36,855 bases of DNA. It comes from a virus. Under the pieces are notes generated by a model. It did not search any database. It was not told the DNA's origin and worked only from the letters and a program-made list of their open reading frames with translations. The translations under genes and the position numbers were made by a program. Shown here in pieces: positions 17,601-24,847 of the stretch; within the stretch, counting starts at the first letter, position 1; each line of letters starts with the position of its first letter. Location of the stretch: positions 1 to 36,855 of IMG/VR virus record IMGVR_UViG_3300005336_000035; one strand, 5' to 3'.

Positions 17601-20600
17601 CCAAGTCCGGCGGTGCGCGCAAGCTGACCATGAAGGAACGCGCCGCGATCAAGGAGTACTACAACAGCGAGCGCGAATACGAGAAGAATGAGTTCGGCCA
17701 GGCCGAACGCGCACGCCGCGCGGCGCGCGATAGTATCGACGATCCACGTGGCCCATCCGAAGCCGATCCGTTCGGGAACATCCACGATGCAGTGGACCGC
17801 ATGGGGAGCGACCTGACCGGTGCATTCACAGGCGCACACAACATGGAAGCCGGCCCCGAGGGCAACCTGCTGCACGCCGACAACTTCGAGCCGGACACCC
17901 ACTTCGACGGACGACTGCCGACGAGCATCAAGGGTGCGATCTCCAGCCGCGCCGCCAGCCTCGCTGCCGGCAAGTCCGCGGTGCAGCGCGCGCTGGGCAG
18001 GAAGGTCCAGCACCTGCTGGGCGTGATCGACCAGATGCGGATGAGCGACCAGGCCGAGCTGGCATCGATCGTAAAGGACAAGGACACCGCCAGCGTGGCC
18101 AGCACGATCAACGCCCTGTACCGCAAGTACGGCGAACTGAAGGCGCAGGAGCCGAAGTCGAACTTCGTGAACCGCGTGGTGGGCAAAGGCGACGTGAATG
18201 ACGTGGTGCGCGCAATCAAGGTCAGCGACGATACCCGTGGCCTGCAGCGCGCAGTCGATGCGCTGCTGCCGCACCAGCATGACGCTTCCGCGCGCGCCGT
18301 GCTGGAGGTGGCCAACGAGCGCCTGGGAAAGTTAATCGAGGCGCACCCTGACGTCGCCTACAGCATGCAGCGCATGCATCCGGGGAACTCGAACACCGGC
18401 AATGCGCGCATGCCGGTCAAGGACTACATCGACAAGGTGCTGGGCAAGACGGTCGACGTGGAGTTCGCCAAGATGCTGCACGCGGGCGAGTTCTATACCG
18501 ACCCGTCGCGCCTGGCACGCGGCCTGAACGCCGACGTGATCCGCGTGTCGACCCACGCGCTCGACCCGATGAGCGTGGGCTACCACGAGGCGCTACATGG
18601 CTTCTTCGCCAAGCTGCACGACGCGGGCCTGCTGGACGACGCGCACCCGCTGGACAAGGCGGCGAGCAGCCCGTACGTAATGAAGCAGCTGAAGGACCTG
18701 CTGGCGCACGAGCCGGATGCGCTGGCGCAGCTGTCCAATCCGGACGAGCGCGCCGCCTACATGTTCCAGTTCTGGGCCGCCGGCAAACTCAAGCTGCAGC
18801 CGCGCCCGGCCGGCATCCTGGGCCACGTCGCCGACTTCTTCAAAAAGACGCTGGGGATCTGGACCAATGACGCGCGCGCCGAGCACATCATGCAGTATTT
18901 TCACAGCGGCGAGTACGGCAAGAACATGCGGGATCGATCCGCCGTTGCTCGTGTCCTGGCCGAGGGCAGCAACGCCCACGTCGAGAAGTTCAAGGACATG
19001 GTGGCGCCGCTCTCCAAGCTGGCGACGGCCGTGGCCGCCACCGGCGACGCGCGCCTGCGCAGTACCGGCGTCGACGCTCTGTCCAGGCTGGCCGACAAGG
19101 TGTATGCGCCGCTGCACGGCGAACACGGCGACGATCCGGGCTACCTGCCGGCGGCGCGCGCCAAGCGCGGCGAGTTCATGAACCGGTTGGGCACCGAACT
19201 GGGTCAGATTGATGCCGGCACCGTGTCCGACGCGCTGGAGTCGCTGCAGCGCGGCCTGAAGGGCGCCACGCCTGCTGAACGCCGCGCGGTGGCCAGTATC
19301 CGCAAGGTGCTGGACAACACGTTCCTGTACATGCGCGACGCGGGCGTCGACATCGCCCCGCTGGGCTTCGGCAAGGACTACTTCCCGCGCATGTGGGACG
19401 CGAACACGATCCTGCGCAACAAGGACGCATTCCGCGACATGCTGCAGAAGTATGTCACCACCGGCCAGTTCAAGGGTAGTGTGGATCAGGTCATCGCCAC
19501 GCTCACGCGCACCGACGGTTCCGACCTGCAGGTCGAGACGATCCGCCCCGGCATGCAGAGCAGCAAAGAGCGCGTGCTGCAGTTCATCGACCACAAGGAC
19601 GCGGCGCCGTTCCTCAACAAGAACCTGTACGAGACGCTGAACAGCTACATCACGCAGGCCACGCGCCGAGCCGAGTGGGCACGCCGGTTCAAGGACGACA
19701 GCAGCGACCTGCACCGCCTGATGCACGACGCGCAGAAGCAGGGCGCGACGAAGGAACAGCTGCAGCTCGCATCCGATTACCTGCAGGGTGTGGACGGCAC
19801 GCTGGGCGACTCGATCGACCCGAAGCTGCGCCGCGCGTTCGGCAACGCCATCGTGTACCAGAACATGCGCCTGTTGCCGCTGGCGATCTTCTCGTCGATG
19901 ATCGACCCGATGGGCATCCTCGTGCGCGGCGGCACCATGCGCGACTCGTTCGCGGCGATGAAGCGCGGCTTCGCCGAGATGCCGAAGAACTTCAGGAAGG
20001 ACGCCAAGGGCGACAACTGGACCGAGCTGGCCGCGCAGCTGGGCGTGATCGACAACGCCGTGCTGATGCACAACCTGGGCTCGTCGTTCAGCCAGGGCAT
20101 GACCAGCAGCTGGGGCCGCAAGCTCAACGATGCGTTTTTCAAGTACAACCTGATGGAGCAGTACAACACGTCGATGAGGGTCGCGGCCACCCAAGCCGCT
20201 GTAGGCTTCCTTGCACGCCATGCCGACGGCACGCACTCGCCGCACTCGCAGCGCTGGCTGGCCGAACTGGGGTTCAAGCCGGGCGAGGTGCGGGTGAAGA
20301 ATGGCCAGCCGCTGATGTCGGCGCGCGAGTTCGAGAACGCCGGCATGGCGCCGGACGCCGCAGCGAAGATGGCTGACCGCATGACCCTCGCTGTCAACAA
20401 GTGGGTCGATGGCGCGATCCTGCGGCCGAACGCGGCGCACAAGCCGGTGTGGATGAACGATCCGCACTTCGCGCTGATCGCGCACCTGAAACAGTTCGTC
20501 TACTCGTTCCAGGAGACGATCCTCAAGCGCGTGGCCAACGAGGTCCGCTTCGGCAACGTGGGCCCGGCCTACGCGCTGGCGGGCTACGTACCCTTCATGC

Positions 20601-20935
20601 TGGCGGCCGATACGGTCAAGGGCATGCTGGTCGGTGGCGGCGAGCAGCCGGACTGGAAGAAGGGCTGGGACGCTTCCGACTACCTGTTCTACGAGGTGCA
20701 GCGCGCGGGCCTGTTCGGCGTCGGTCAGTTCGGCGTGGACGCCGCCAAGGACCTGTATCGCGGCGGGCTGGGCGTCGGCGCACTGGTGGGCCCGACCGTG
20801 GAGCAGCTGGGCGAAGCGGCGCGCACGATCGGTGGCGCGGAGCAGTTCAAGACCTTCGCGCTGAATGCGATGCCCGCCAACGCGCTGTTCGACGCGGCCG
20901 GTAATGCGTCCGCCGCGACGAATGCGGTGGACTGA
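14606..20935 (+). CDS. giant internal virion protein with HEALH metallopeptidase motif
   Basis: A 2109-residue protein, the largest in the window. The first 270 residues contain Gly/Ala-rich hydrophobic stretches (about 95-150 and 170-270) able to contact membranes. Middle parts are charged and helical. Residues 1327-1331 read HEALH, the zinc-binding HExxH signature of metallopeptidases, within 'GYHEALHGFFAKLHD'. Around 1575-1610 'PLGFGKDYFPRMWD', and at about 1945-2050 'NDPHFALIAHLKQFVYSFQE', resemble large polyvalent phage proteins (the end like LPD38). Start ATG at 14606 overlaps the upstream TAA. A longer frame from 14411 is the shadow. Likely an ejected virion enzyme that helps DNA cross the envelope. 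The protease activity is unproven. Confidence 0.8.
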   Translation: MKNLTDALMTPAAPVVADEGGSSFSRGLRQGMTTAGGQLHALAGGVGETLGAQDFAAQQYAQAKAAEELAATQAPAVTDWRQVTQAPDLSTGLRNAGSYVAGLAGQAVPMVGLGLGAAGAAALTKGAVSPLLAGTAAVAPFETGSALQRQQADPTVVANNSAVDRLGTAALEGTGRALAMNAVPQLMGGKLLGAGVGAASKAGIVAEGVGGNALAGAAAEKISSTAQDHLNPNRDTSGDNARMLDAAVAGGALGVPFAGAGLVGHALHGKAEAPAGRPIDVAVTPEPAAAAQPPASLVDRIRNTFARGDDAAEKIAAGKDVIDVDALRTAPPEKQGEMLRAADDARVETTRGWVDELMKDGGLSDENKAKLAQAAGDLTDRANQAVVAGVKLAQDGAAKLGTLAEGLFNAVSKKRPEDEGTALKSEVSGDADKAIADVVTPHIEKKFPQANDVAMQSMTAGLRRVMDHMQKTGTVDPDVAGHLQKLFGADTTSVLTQLHERVLGDADKSATNNYFRAVNKLDDSMSTQAKLTDKIREALPKEVQATPDQIDQMAKHLQEYVSGATLDGKTPEQRVAMSRQIEQALREHFGDKTDDLLETAKLGLETERSQDALHADARRAEGDVPDDHIDLAGNSDDGFADHADAGVTTEQDLAREYFGAGKDKNNPQFMLSEQAHRDTYGNENSQAARVLRDVAASNPDKHVSVITAREYARENGLPLSELGKGIDPDKHVMIKAEGMKREGLTWRDVDGARLDTHKYPDSKSRIDTENGPTFDAVKVMKMYAQEHKLPRDAMDAANPFYRLRRQFTEAIGALSDHVGEAIHVDDTTVVARRGGRDITWGELQKLGAAKPDAEAKALSKLYADREEAVKAGDTDAVAKIDDLLDTRTMSGNDPKDQLLDGEVKHTPSASETRAALARELGAAKENLRAAVEAAGGPRGDTVSELRRQALGLEDMVQRMRKDHYIEAKTTGQSDMFHPQEREEWAVRAMRLREMADMLAKSGGARKLTMKERAAIKEYYNSEREYEKNEFGQAERARRAARDSIDDPRGPSEADPFGNIHDAVDRMGSDLTGAFTGAHNMEAGPEGNLLHADNFEPDTHFDGRLPTSIKGAISSRAASLAAGKSAVQRALGRKVQHLLGVIDQMRMSDQAELASIVKDKDTASVASTINALYRKYGELKAQEPKSNFVNRVVGKGDVNDVVRAIKVSDDTRGLQRAVDALLPHQHDASARAVLEVANERLGKLIEAHPDVAYSMQRMHPGNSNTGNARMPVKDYIDKVLGKTVDVEFAKMLHAGEFYTDPSRLARGLNADVIRVSTHALDPMSVGYHEALHGFFAKLHDAGLLDDAHPLDKAASSPYVMKQLKDLLAHEPDALAQLSNPDERAAYMFQFWAAGKLKLQPRPAGILGHVADFFKKTLGIWTNDARAEHIMQYFHSGEYGKNMRDRSAVARVLAEGSNAHVEKFKDMVAPLSKLATAVAATGDARLRSTGVDALSRLADKVYAPLHGEHGDDPGYLPAARAKRGEFMNRLGTELGQIDAGTVSDALESLQRGLKGATPAERRAVASIRKVLDNTFLYMRDAGVDIAPLGFGKDYFPRMWDANTILRNKDAFRDMLQKYVTTGQFKGSVDQVIATLTRTDGSDLQVETIRPGMQSSKERVLQFIDHKDAAPFLNKNLYETLNSYITQATRRAEWARRFKDDSSDLHRLMHDAQKQGATKEQLQLASDYLQGVDGTLGDSIDPKLRRAFGNAIVYQNMRLLPLAIFSSMIDPMGILVRGGTMRDSFAAMKRGFAEMPKNFRKDAKGDNWTELAAQLGVIDNAVLMHNLGSSFSQGMTSSWGRKLNDAFFKYNLMEQYNTSMRVAATQAAVGFLARHADGTHSPHSQRWLAELGFKPGEVRVKNGQPLMSAREFENAGMAPDAAAKMADRMTLAVNKWVDGAILRPNAAHKPVWMNDPHFALIAHLKQFVYSFQETILKRVANEVRFGNVGPAYALAGYVPFMLAADTVKGMLVGGGEQPDWKKGWDASDYLFYEVQRAGLFGVGQFGVDAAKDLYRGGLGVGALVGPTVEQLGEAARTIGGAEQFKTFALNAMPANALFDAAGNASAATNAVD

Positions 20936-20976
20936 CCTTCGGAAGTTTCGAGCGGATCGGAAGCGCTAAGTGCTTG

Positions 20977-21067
20977 ATTTATATACCTTCTTCTATTCTT
21001 CTATTATTATCTATTATTTATATAGAAAAAAATAAGAAGATAAGAAGAATAGGTATATAAATAGAGT
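20977..21067. repeat. extremely AT-rich long imperfect inverted repeat
   Basis: Only 14 of the 80 bases at 20981-21060 are G or C, against GC-rich flanks. ATTTATATACC on the left pairs with GGTATATAAAT on the right. The pyrimidine-rich left arm (TTCTTCTATTCTTCT) is matched by a purine-rich right arm (AGAAGATAAGAAGAA) with small offsets, giving a long hairpin or cruciform centred near 21022. It could be an unwinding element, bidirectional terminator or regulatory site. Confidence 0.75.
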
Positions 21068-21227
21068 TTCCAGTAAATGGAAGGAAGAATGGAAGACCGT
21101 GCGTGTGGGGCGGCGCCGGCGGCCGTTCGTGTGATCGTGTGGCGTGGGCGAAGGGATAGGGCATTGGGATTGGCCACAGAATTGTGGACTCTGCGTCCCA
21201 TGTGCATAGGCATGGCCCTGTGATTGA

Positions 21228-21244
21228 ATTCGCGATACGCGAAT
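21228..21244. repeat. perfect 7-bp inverted repeat
   Basis: ATTCGCG at 21228-21234 and CGCGAAT at 21238-21244 flank ATA. The size is that of a dimer-bound operator or a small hairpin. It lies 3 bases before the terminator stem. Confidence 0.55.
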
Positions 21245-21247
21245 AGC

Positions 21248-21279
21248 GAAAGCCGCTTGACGCGGCTTTCTGCGTTTTA
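21248..21279 (+). terminator. rho-independent terminator of the late module
   Basis: GAAAGCCGC (21248-21256) pairs perfectly with GCGGCTTTC (21262-21270) around a 5-base loop, followed by TGCGTTTTA. The T-run is on the plus strand, so it ends transcription coming from the giant gene before it enters the opposite-strand genes. Confidence 0.8.
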
Positions 21280-21483
21280 TACTAGGCGGACGTCAGCGTC
21301 GGCCGCGACCCGGAACTGCTTCTTGCACGAGTCGCACGTCATCTCGGTGTCACGCGGATCGCCGAGCCAGTCTTCGACCTGCTCCTCGCAGTGCGGACAG
21401 ATCACGTGCTGCACGCGGGCGTACACGAAGCGGGCGACATGCATGTCGAAGACGCGCGTTTGTTCTCGGTCCTGGTCACTCAT
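21277..21483 (-). CDS. zinc-ribbon small protein
   Basis: A 68-residue protein with two CxxC pairs, CPHC (about 29-32) and CDSC (about 50-53), a zinc-ribbon pattern. The rest is charged. Zinc ribbons of this kind occur in small phage proteins that bind nucleic acid or host proteins, but no target can be inferred. It is the last gene of the leftward operon. Its TAA overlaps the T-run of the opposite-strand terminator. Confidence 0.75.
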   Translation of the reverse strand: MSDQDREQTRVFDMHVARFVYARVQHVICPHCEEQVEDWLGDPRDTEMTCDSCKKQFRVAADADVRLV

Positions 21484-21486
21484 CGT

Positions 21487-21699
21487 TCATGCTCCATCCG
21501 GCTCGTTGATAATCGGCTCGTACGTGAAGTGCGGGTCCGGCTCGCCGTCCACATACATCGTGACCGACTCGCCGCCGACACGACCCGTACCCTTCATCGA
21601 CATGTCGCGGTAGCTGTTGAATGCCCGGATGGCATCAAGGTGAACCGCGGTATCGACAACCGTACCAAGGTTGCCGACGACGACCTGGAAGCGGGCCAT
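21487..21699 (-). CDS. small conserved-looking protein, unknown
   Basis: A 70-residue protein of mixed character (FQVVVGNLGTVVDTAVHLDAI... VTMYVDGEPDPHF) with probable beta strands at both ends. No membrane segment, signal or motif I recognise. It is spaced 2-3 bases from each neighbour, so it is read as part of the operon. Confidence 0.65.
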   Translation of the reverse strand: MARFQVVVGNLGTVVDTAVHLDAIRAFNSYRDMSMKGTGRVGGESVTMYVDGEPDPHFTYEPIINEPDGA

Positions 21700-21701
21700 G
21701 G

Positions 21702-21908
21702 TCAGTTCCCCGCATAGATGCTGACGTACTGCTCACCCGGCGCCAGGTCGAACGGGCCGGTCTCGTCACTGACTTCGTCCGTCACGTGGGCGCTGCCGAG
21801 CGGGCCGCAGTCGCCACTGGCACCATGCCGGTACATCACCTGCTTCTCGCCGTGGCCGTCGAATTGCAGCTTCTGCAGGTCGACGATGAGTTTGTTGAGT
21901 GTGGTCAT
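21702..21908 (-). CDS. small protein, unknown
   Basis: A 68-residue acidic protein beginning MTTLNKLIVDLQKL. The ATG at 21908 is chosen because GGAG lies 5 bases before it; an upstream ATG at 21929 has no ribosome-binding site. It contains an HGEKQVMYRHG stretch and an acidic centre (VSDETGPFD). No family recognised. Confidence 0.65.
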   Translation of the reverse strand: MTTLNKLIVDLQKLQFDGHGEKQVMYRHGASGDCGPLGSAHVTDEVSDETGPFDLAPGEQYVSIYAGN

Positions 21909-22068
21909 AGGATCTCCAAAAGAAAACAATAATGTCGGATCAGGCTACCCGAAGGCTCCGGCATGCTGTTCGCTGCTGCGCCATGATGCAGCTCTCTACT
22001 TGGAAACGCAGTCTCGGGACCGGGCCTAATCAGTCTCGTCGTGCGTGGCGCGGGCCAGCTGTGGGCTG
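21909..22068 (-). promoter_or_regulatory. 160-base leader, possible control region
   Basis: No gene over 60 codons fits. The region holds the ribosome-binding site of the next gene (GGAG), a direct repeat CAGTCTCG at 22009-22016 and 22031-22038, and a 19-codon frame (starting MPEPSGSLIRHYC) whose TGA overlaps the next ATG. That frame has no ribosome-binding site, so it is uncertain. I see no clear promoter. Confidence 0.35.
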
Positions 22069-23121
22069 TTACTGCTGATCGCGAACCGGCTCACCAGCCA
22101 TCGCATCGTAGGTCGGGTCGCCAGTAGGTTCCTCGACGTTATCCATGCGCGACAGTCCGTCCGGCGTGAAGTAGCCGAGCAGGCCCACCACCATGTTCTG
22201 CACCAGCGCGTCCGGATCGAAGTCGTCGACCTTGCCGTTCATCGTGGCGCCGCGTACGGCGTAGCGCGCAGCAGCACGGACCTTGTCGGCGAGTTCTTCG
22301 CGTTCCGGCGACGTGGTGCCAGTGCGCAGGCCCATCGGCGGCTCGTCGAAACCGTCAGCGTACAGCCAGTGGTCTTTCGGCAGCGGCGAGCTGACGACGG
22401 CCGAGCCAGAACCATCCGGACGCACAAGCATGCCTTCGACTCGGCCGCCGATCGCATCAGCGATCTGCTGCACTGGATGCACGTTGCGCTGCTCGTACAG
22501 CTTCTGCATCAGGCGGTAGCCTTCCAGCTCCCACACCTTGTCGATCGCTTTCTTGCGCGCCTCGGTGCGGCCGATGGCTTCGTCGAAGTTATCCATGCTC
22601 ACGCACGATGACTCGCCGCGCACGGTGAAGCCATTTGTCAGCGTCAGCTCGCAGATCGTGGTGCGCCCCGACGGCGTGATGGTATACGTCTCGGAATCAA
22701 TCGCCGCCAGCACATCCTCGGGCTTGATGCGCGGCGCCGTCGACCCGGCCATCTGGATCGCGATCTCGGTCTGGTAGTCGCCGTGCGAGATCGACGCGGC
22801 CGCCGTCGTGCTCAGGACGTTCCTGGCCGTGTTGTCGATCGAGGCCGCCGCTGTGCGCTCGCGCTGGTACGGCATCCATTCGACGTAACGGTTGGACGGG
22901 ATCTTGTCGTCGTCCTGCACCAGCGTGACGCTCGTGCGAGCGAAGTGGCGGCCGGCGGCATCGTATAGCGCCACGCTCACGCAGCGCGGCCCGTGCACGG
23001 CGACGATCTGCGCGGCCAGCGGCTGGTCGCCGCAGGTCTGCATCGGCGCATCGGCGCCGCCCTTCTTGTCTGCTTCGTCCGGACGATACCACACGATACG
23101 GCCGACGGTCGGATTGATCAT
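22069..23121 (-). CDS. N4 Gp49 / Sf6 gp66-like protein with extra domains
   Basis: A 350-residue protein that joins two modules usually seen as separate short phage proteins. Residues 1-72 (NPTVGRIVWYRP...LAAQIVAVHGPRCVSVALYD...FARTSVTLVQDDD) form a beta domain common in phage early regions. Residues about 133-208 (ITPSGRTTICELTLTNGFTV, SSCVSMDNFDEAIGRTEARK, AIDKVWELEGYRL) match the Gp49 family. The C-terminal 140 residues are unlike either. Start at 23121 is supported by GGGAG. An upstream ATG would add 82 Arg-rich residues from another reading and is rejected. Role unknown. Confidence 0.8.
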   Translation of the reverse strand: MINPTVGRIVWYRPDEADKKGGADAPMQTCGDQPLAAQIVAVHGPRCVSVALYDAAGRHFARTSVTLVQDDDKIPSNRYVEWMPYQRERTAAASIDNTARNVLSTTAAASISHGDYQTEIAIQMAGSTAPRIKPEDVLAAIDSETYTITPSGRTTICELTLTNGFTVRGESSCVSMDNFDEAIGRTEARKKAIDKVWELEGYRLMQKLYEQRNVHPVQQIADAIGGRVEGMLVRPDGSGSAVVSSPLPKDHWLYADGFDEPPMGLRTGTTSPEREELADKVRAAARYAVRGATMNGKVDDFDPDALVQNMVVGLLGYFTPDGLSRMDNVEEPTGDPTYDAMAGEPVRDQQ

Positions 23122-23174
23122 GATGCTCCCTAGTAGATTCGCCGCGCTTGGAAACGGGCGCGCGGCACGAGCCC

Positions 23175-23387
23175 TTATTCCCCGCGCGTCTCGTCGATGA
23201 GGCGCTTGATCAGGATGGTCGACGCTACCACTGGCCAGAACTCCATCGTGATCACGAACAACCAGAAGAACGGGCACCGCAGAACCCAGCGCCACACGGT
23301 TCGGTCTTCGTCGTCGATGGCGATCATCACGAGCACGCCGATCACGAAGTTCAGGCCAATGGCCCACGATGCTTCTTCAAAGGTCAT
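23175..23387 (-). CDS. small two-segment membrane protein
   Basis: A 70-residue protein with two hydrophobic segments, about 8-26 (AIGLNFVIGVLVMIAI) and about 38-60 (CPFFWLFVITMEFWPVVAS), joined by an acidic loop (DDEDR). This predicts an inner-membrane hairpin protein. No signal or cysteines beyond one. A role in holding or altering the host membrane during infection is possible, but no family is recognised. Confidence 0.7.
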   Translation of the reverse strand: MTFEEASWAIGLNFVIGVLVMIAIDDEDRTVWRWVLRCPFFWLFVITMEFWPVVASTILIKRLIDETRGE

Positions 23388-23410
23388 GCGATTCTCCAGT
23401 CGGTTTCCAG

Positions 23411-23430
23411 ATGCCGCGCATGCGCGGCAT
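23411..23430. repeat. 20-bp perfect palindrome
   Basis: ATGCCGCGCATGCGCGGCAT equals its own reverse complement and lies in the gap between the membrane protein start (23387) and the next upstream gene's stop (23445). It can form a hairpin with a small loop or bind a dimer. There is no T-run on either strand, so a classic terminator is unlikely. Confidence 0.8.
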
Positions 23431-23444
23431 GAAGAAGCCAGGAC

Positions 23445-23747
23445 TCAGATGCGGTCGACGCAGCGGTGGCACTTCTTGCACCAGCGCGCCTTACCCATAC
23501 CCATGTCGACCATGAACCATTCGCCCGGCTCGTGCTCGCAACGGCGCGAATCCCACAGCCACCACTTCAGCCAGCGGACCAAATCCACCAGCAGCCACAC
23601 TGGCCAGGTCTGAACCGCGAGCAGATAGCAGAACCAGTCCGGCGCCGCCAGCAGCCACAGATTCGTGCGCTCGGACGCCACCAGATTGATCATGAGTCGG
23701 CCCACCACGGCATTCAGTAGCAGGGCCAGGATGATCGCGGTAATCAC
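23445..23747 (-). CDS. membrane protein with cysteine/histidine tail (GTG start)
   Basis: A 100-residue protein with two hydrophobic segments, about 2-22 (ITAIILALLLNAVVGRLMI) and about 32-60 (LLAAPDWFCYLLAVQTWPVW), then a basic/aromatic helix and a tail with C-x2-C-x2-C spacing (WCKKCHRC), a possible metal site. The start is GTG at 23747, with GAGGA just before it. The longer ATG frame from 23903 lies inside the MazG gene. GTG overlaps the upstream TGA. No family recognised. Confidence 0.7.
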   Translation of the reverse strand: MITAIILALLLNAVVGRLMINLVASERTNLWLLAAPDWFCYLLAVQTWPVWLLVDLVRWLKWWLWDSRRCEHEPGEWFMVDMGMGKARWCKKCHRCVDRI

Positions 23748-24355
23748 GAATTCCTCGCGTCCAGGCCACCTTTGTCGGCGCGTGCTTCCGCGGCCTCGTC
23801 GCTGTAGGCGTTCGGAAAGCGCTCGCGCAGCTTGGCGATATTCTCGTCCAGCACGGTGCCCAGGTCGATCTCCAGCGAGACGCAGAACTGCATCAGTACG
23901 CACACGATATTGGCCAGCGAGTTATTCAGGATCACGCGCTCGTTTGCCATCGGCGTGGTGTCGAGACCGCGCGTCATGAAGCCGACAGTCTCGGCAAACC
24001 GGCCGACATAGCCACCCAGCTCGAACGACAGATCGCTGATCGGCCGGATGACATTGTCCACCATGCGCGGATACGAGAGCAGCTGCACATCAAGCGTCAG
24101 CGCATCGGCAGCGATGGCAACGTACCAGAACGCATCGCCGATTTCCTCGGCCATGTGGTCGCGCAATGTCTTGCCCTTGTCGTCCGGCGTATCCATCGGC
24201 TTGCTGTAGATGCTGATGCGCTTGACCGACGTGACGATCTCGCCAGTCTCGGTGAGCAGACCCAGCGCAGCGTGGGACAGGCGGCCGGCGACGGTGGGCA
24301 GCGGCTTCTCGGTGCGCAGTGCGAGCGGTACGTATTGAATCAGGTGCAGGCTCAA
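23744..24355 (-). CDS. MazG-like nucleoside triphosphate pyrophosphohydrolase (TTG start)
   Basis: A 203-residue all-alpha protein. The motif E36-x2-E39 (LLTETGEIV) is followed about 31 residues later by E71-x2-D74 (MAEEIGDAFWY), the metal-binding pattern of MazG-type enzymes that convert NTPs to NMP and pyrophosphate. Phage members are proposed to lower (p)ppGpp or clean nucleotide pools. Residues about 180-203 ('LRERFPN') match the family's end. The start is TTG at 24355 because GAAGGAG lies 6 bases ahead and the ATG next to it is out of frame. A longer ATG frame from 24505 overlaps the upstream gene. Confidence 0.8.
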   Translation of the reverse strand: MSLHLIQYVPLALRTEKPLPTVAGRLSHAALGLLTETGEIVTSVKRISIYSKPMDTPDDKGKTLRDHMAEEIGDAFWYVAIAADALTLDVQLLSYPRMVDNVIRPISDLSFELGGYVGRFAETVGFMTRGLDTTPMANERVILNNSLANIVCVLMQFCVSLEIDLGTVLDENIAKLRERFPNAYSDEAAEARADKGGLDARNS

Positions 24356-24356
24356 G

Positions 24357-24653
24357 TCATTCTCCTTCAGGGTCGTAAAGATCGGCCACGTGGCCGGGAA
24401 AGACAGCAAGTACGGCCAGCGCGTCATTTCCGATTTGCGCCGTGCCGTCCGGGTTCGAGTAGTACTCGCGGATGGCTTCAGGAACAGCGACGCCGATCGC
24501 GTCACCGACGTCCATCGCTTCGACGTGCATGCGCGACACCCAGTTGGCCGGCACGCCGTCCCAGTCGGTGTCCGGACGCAGAAGCAGGACGGTGTAGGGC
24601 TGCGGTCTGGGCAGTGGCTGCGCCACTTTCACATTCGGGGCTGGCTCTTTCAT
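24357..24653 (-). CDS. small protein, unknown
   Basis: A 98-residue protein with a Pro-rich start (EPAPNVKVAQPLPRPQPY), then 'TVLLLRPDTDWDGVPANWVS' and an alpha/beta remainder with an acidic end. The ATG at 24653 overlaps the upstream TGA. No motif that fixes a function. It is translated with its neighbours in a chain of overlapping genes. Confidence 0.65.
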   Translation of the reverse strand: MKEPAPNVKVAQPLPRPQPYTVLLLRPDTDWDGVPANWVSRMHVEAMDVGDAIGVAVPEAIREYYSNPDGTAQIGNDALAVLAVFPGHVADLYDPEGE

Positions 24654-24847
24654 CACTGCCCCAGCACTTCGAGAGCATCGTGCAGCTTGTCGTCGATGGT
24701 CTCGTGGCGGTGCCACATGCTATCGCCGATCTTGTACGCCTGCTGCATCTGGGAATTGAGCAGCTGCGCTTCGATGATCTTCTCCACAGCATCATCGATC
24801 CTGCTCATCGCCGTCGCAGGCGGCGCAGTCAGTGCGGTATCGCTCAT
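24653..24847 (-). CDS. small helical protein, unknown
   Basis: A 64-residue, probably all-helical protein (DAVEKIIEAQLLNSQMQQAY, then HETIDDKLHDALEVLGQ). The start at 24847 is the ATG of an ATGA overlap. A longer frame from 24898 has 17 extra residues lying in another gene. No family recognised. Confidence 0.6.
   Translation of the reverse strand: MSDTALTAPPATAMSRIDDAVEKIIEAQLLNSQMQQAYKIGDSMWHRHETIDDKLHDALEVLGQ

Larger units (their letters stand above)
20936..21276. other. non-coding spacer between convergent modules
   Basis: This 341-base gap separates the rightward virion genes from the leftward early genes. It holds an AT-rich long inverted repeat (20977-21067), GGAAG-type repeats (21078-21095), a GC-rich stretch with GGCGCC/CGGCCG (21110-21125), a 7-bp inverted repeat (21228-21244) and a rho-independent terminator (21248-21279). 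A 48-codon open frame from ATG 21077 to TGA 21221 is possible but uses rare-looking AGA/AGG codons, so I do not call it. Confidence 0.7.

Noticed and set aside
21007-21213. Minus-strand 68-codon frame through the AT-rich hairpin
   Set aside because: The Tyr/Leu/Ile-rich end only reflects AT-rich DNA, and there is no ribosome-binding site.
21077-21223. Plus-strand 48-codon open frame (MEGRMEDRACG...) before the late terminator
   Set aside because: Many AGA/AGG/CGA codons and a Gly/Arg/Ala mix unlike the neighbours. It may be chance in a GC-rich patch, so it is not called.
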